This document shows positions 6,267 to 7,256 of a DNA stretch of 7,256 nucleotides, piece after piece. Source of the stretch: Acidisarcina sp. (GTDB taxonomy: Bacteria; Acidobacteriota; Blastocatellia; Pyrinomonadales; Pyrinomonadaceae); contig JAJNPX010000341.1 in assembly GCA_021155145.1 (NCBI GenBank), positions 1-7,256 on the forward strand, written 5' to 3'. Made by a program: the position numbers and the translations under genes. The stretch's first letter is position 1, and each line of letters opens with the position of its first letter. The notes under the pieces were generated by a model. The model had not been told where the DNA came from. It searched no databases and saw only the letters and a list, made by a program, of their open reading frames with translations.

Positions 6267-6785
6267 CTAAGGTTTGTTCGGTTTCTTTCCCGTCTTCGGC
6301 TTTGGCCGTGGAGAAGGTGTGAATTGGCTCGCCGCTTGAGGGACCGCTGGCCCGCTCACAGTGAACGTGACGCTCCGCTCCCGTTTTCCTGCCACGAAGA
6401 TATCGATCCTGTAATCACCGGCAACCCATCTGCCCTCCGGCTTTCCGGTAAAGTAAACTCGGTCGTGGCCCTGCTTCGTGTCGTAGCTGGACGAAATGAC
6501 CCTGGAACCGGGTTTTACTCCCGCGACCTTTACAGCCACGAGCTCCATTTTGACCGTCACCGGGTCGGCCTTGATGAGCATCACAACGCAATGAATCGGG
6601 ATATCGGATGGAGAGAATTTATCCGTGATCTCCCCGACCTTTCCTGCTCCATCATCACGCGCCAGATATACGTCCTCAACAACGACCGAAGGTTCGAGTT
6701 CGACATCAGCCACAGGCAAGGGAGGCTGCGCGCGTCCCAAAACGACTGACAGGGCAATGAGTAGGAAGGCGTGGGCAAATCGCAT
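6267..6785 (-). CDS. Small secreted protein of unknown function, probable beta-sandwich
   Basis: I do not recognise the family with certainty. The 172-residue product starts with a signal peptide: MR, then a hydrophobic core to about residue 17, with a likely cut after A19. The mature part is rich in beta-prone alternation (VTVKMELVAVKVAG about 76-89, RVYFTGKPEGRWVAGDYRID about 109-128, SVTFTVSGP about 138-146). The W-x-x-G-x-YR-x-D motif followed by a short strand resembles the edge of Ig-like or MG2-like beta-sandwich domains. The last 25 residues are a Pro/Lys/Gln-rich tail (SPRPKPKTGKKPNKP). One Cys (C66) is not in a lipobox position. A good Shine-Dalgarno supports the start. It probably acts in the periplasm or at the cell surface. 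It shares a terminator with the RRM gene and is otherwise isolated. Confidence 0.85.
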   Translation of the reverse strand: MRFAHAFLLIALSVVLGRAQPPLPVADVELEPSVVVEDVYLARDDGAGKVGEITDKFSPSDIPIHCVVMLIKADPVTVKMELVAVKVAGVKPGSRVISSSYDTKQGHDRVYFTGKPEGRWVAGDYRIDIFVAGKRERSVTFTVSGPAVPQAASQFTPSPRPKPKTGKKPNKP

Positions 6786-6790
6786 AAAAA

Positions 6791-6796
6791 CCTCTT
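6791..6796 (-). promoter_or_regulatory. Shine-Dalgarno of the secreted-protein gene
   Basis: On the - strand AAGAGG stands 5 bases (all T) before the ATG at 6785. This fixes the start that also gives the signal peptide. Confidence 0.7.
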
Positions 6797-6950
6797 GGTA
6801 TGCTGGTGGTTTGAGCCCTCAATTCGCAAAAAAGTTGCTTTAGCAAGCGGAAAAATGGTTCGATCACCGGCCAATGAGAATGGTCATCCCGCCGCCGGAA
6901 CCGGGCCACTCTCTTCGAGGTCCGGTCTTCGACGAGTCGGCGGGCCTGAA

Positions 6951-6981
6951 GCAGTGCTGTCTTTATCCTAAAGAGCGCTGC
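6951..6981. other. Two-part stable hairpin
   Basis: GCAGTGC (6951-6957) pairs with GCGCTGC (6975-6981) with one G-U wobble. After a 2-base bulge, TCTTTA (6960-6965) pairs perfectly with TAAAGA (6969-6974) over a 3-base loop. No T-run follows directly on either strand, so it is not a standard terminator. Confidence 0.5.
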
Positions 6982-7094
6982 CTCTCGCCTCGTCGGCGTT
7001 TTGCGTTCAACCTTTACCGTTGGGTTAGCAGACATTTCCTGCGAGTAATGGAACATAGTTGGAGGCCGATTGCAACGTATTTTGTCATTTGCGG

Positions 7095-7103
7095 TGCTAC
7101 AAT
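7095..7103 (+). promoter_or_regulatory. Candidate extended -10 promoter of the DUF58-like gene
   Basis: TGCTACAAT matches the extended -10 pattern TGnTATAAT with one mismatch in the hexamer. A -35 at normal spacing is not evident. The expected transcript start would be only a few bases before the ATG at 7116, giving a very short leader; no Shine-Dalgarno is seen. Confidence 0.35.
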
Positions 7104-7115
7104 TTACGCTCGGCT

Positions 7116-7256
7116 ATGCGGTTCATATTCTCTCGCAGATTTTTCGTCTTGCTCGCCCTTGGCCTGGTCCCGCTCTCGCTTTCGTGGAGCGTGCCGCTTT
7201 TGCGCACTTTGGTGTTAGTTTATGACGCACTGCTCATCGCCGCGGCGATAACCGAC
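7116..7256 (+). CDS. DUF58-like membrane protein, N-terminal 47 residues (3' end outside window)
   Basis: The visible part begins MRFIFSRRF and then has two hydrophobic segments, about residues 9-24 (FVLLALGLVPLSLSW) and 28-45 (LLRTLVLVYDALLIAAAI), forming a tight membrane hairpin that ends in TD. This N-terminal hairpin, with the R/K-rich start and the VYDALLIAAAITD turn, is typical of DUF58 proteins. These carry a cytosolic vWA-like domain after the hairpin and often sit beside MoxR ATPases. The diagnostic DUF58 core lies beyond the window, so the family call rests on the N-terminus alone. No stop occurs before the window end. Start choice: no other in-frame ATG fits the hydrophobic segment, and an extended -10-like element lies 12 bases upstream. 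Confidence 0.7.
   Translation, partial: MRFIFSRRFFVLLALGLVPLSLSWSVPLLRTLVLVYDALLIAAAITD

Larger units (their letters stand above)
6786..7115. other. Divergent intergenic stretch with a cluster of inverted repeats
   Basis: No convincing gene lies in these 330 bases between the secreted-protein gene (-) and the DUF58-like gene (+). The middle is packed with pairing segments: CCGGGCC/GGTCCGG (6901-6925, one wobble), an outer stem CGACGAG/CTCGTCG (6930-6936 with 6989-6995), and inside it GCAGTGC/GCGCTGC plus TCTTTA/TAAAGA (6951-6981). The region may hold a leader RNA, a small RNA or overlapping regulatory sites; none matches a class I recognise. Confidence 0.45.

Noticed and set aside
6800..6925. 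Faint resemblance on the + strand to the 3' part of RNase P RNA (GTTTGAGCC, then GAATGGTCATCC)
   Set aside because: The near-universal ACAGAA-CCGGCTTA end is missing, and the required 5' part would fall inside the secreted-protein gene, where no GAGGAAAGTCC-type motif is found.
6706..7056. Open frame on the - strand (116 codons) crossing the 330-base gap into the secreted-protein gene
   Set aside because: Its product is Arg-rich without recognisable motifs, it overlaps 80 bases of a well-supported gene on the same strand, and the inner ATG at 7035 has an AGGAA too close to serve as a ribosome site.

Overview
The window is an ordinary-looking chromosomal segment of a moderately GC-rich Gram-negative bacterium. 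The mix of families suggests Acidobacteriota, perhaps the Blastocatellia/Pyrinomonadaceae side: a TlpA-type thioredoxin with a long helical N-terminus, a short RRM protein with a Gly-rich tail, a DUF58-type protein and an S8 protease with an N-terminal Cys cluster. This placement is an impression from protein families. No rRNA or other strong marker is present. I see no transposase, integrase, phage gene, tRNA, rRNA or CRISPR array.

Left part (1-3312, all + strand): a tight run of four genes, probably one transcript. It opens with the C-terminal part of a ThiO-like FAD amino-acid oxidase. A secreted TlpA-like thiol-disulfide protein follows after 16 bases. A class I SAM-dependent methyltransferase overlaps that gene by 4 bases (ATGA), and a cytosolic glycerophosphodiester phosphodiesterase follows after 35 bases. 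The four do not form one known pathway.

Middle (3315-5511): a cytosolic subtilisin-like (S8) protease on the - strand meets the phosphodiesterase tail to tail with 2 bases between stops. It diverges, across only 49 AT-rich bases, from an RssA/patatin-like phospholipase on the + strand. The protease has an unusual N-terminal CxxC...CxxC module and a roughly 50-residue insert before its catalytic serine. This divergent pair is the most interesting part of the window.

Right part (5512-7256): a 364-base leader with several hairpins precedes a small RRM RNA-binding protein. A strong bidirectional terminator follows, shared with a convergent gene for a small secreted protein of unknown function. 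A 330-base gap with a compact cluster of inverted repeats then leads to the first 47 codons of a DUF58-like protein that runs off the window. Three genes (S8 protease, patatin, DUF58) lack a Shine-Dalgarno. Two of these, patatin and DUF58, have a -10-like element so close to the ATG that near-leaderless transcripts are plausible.
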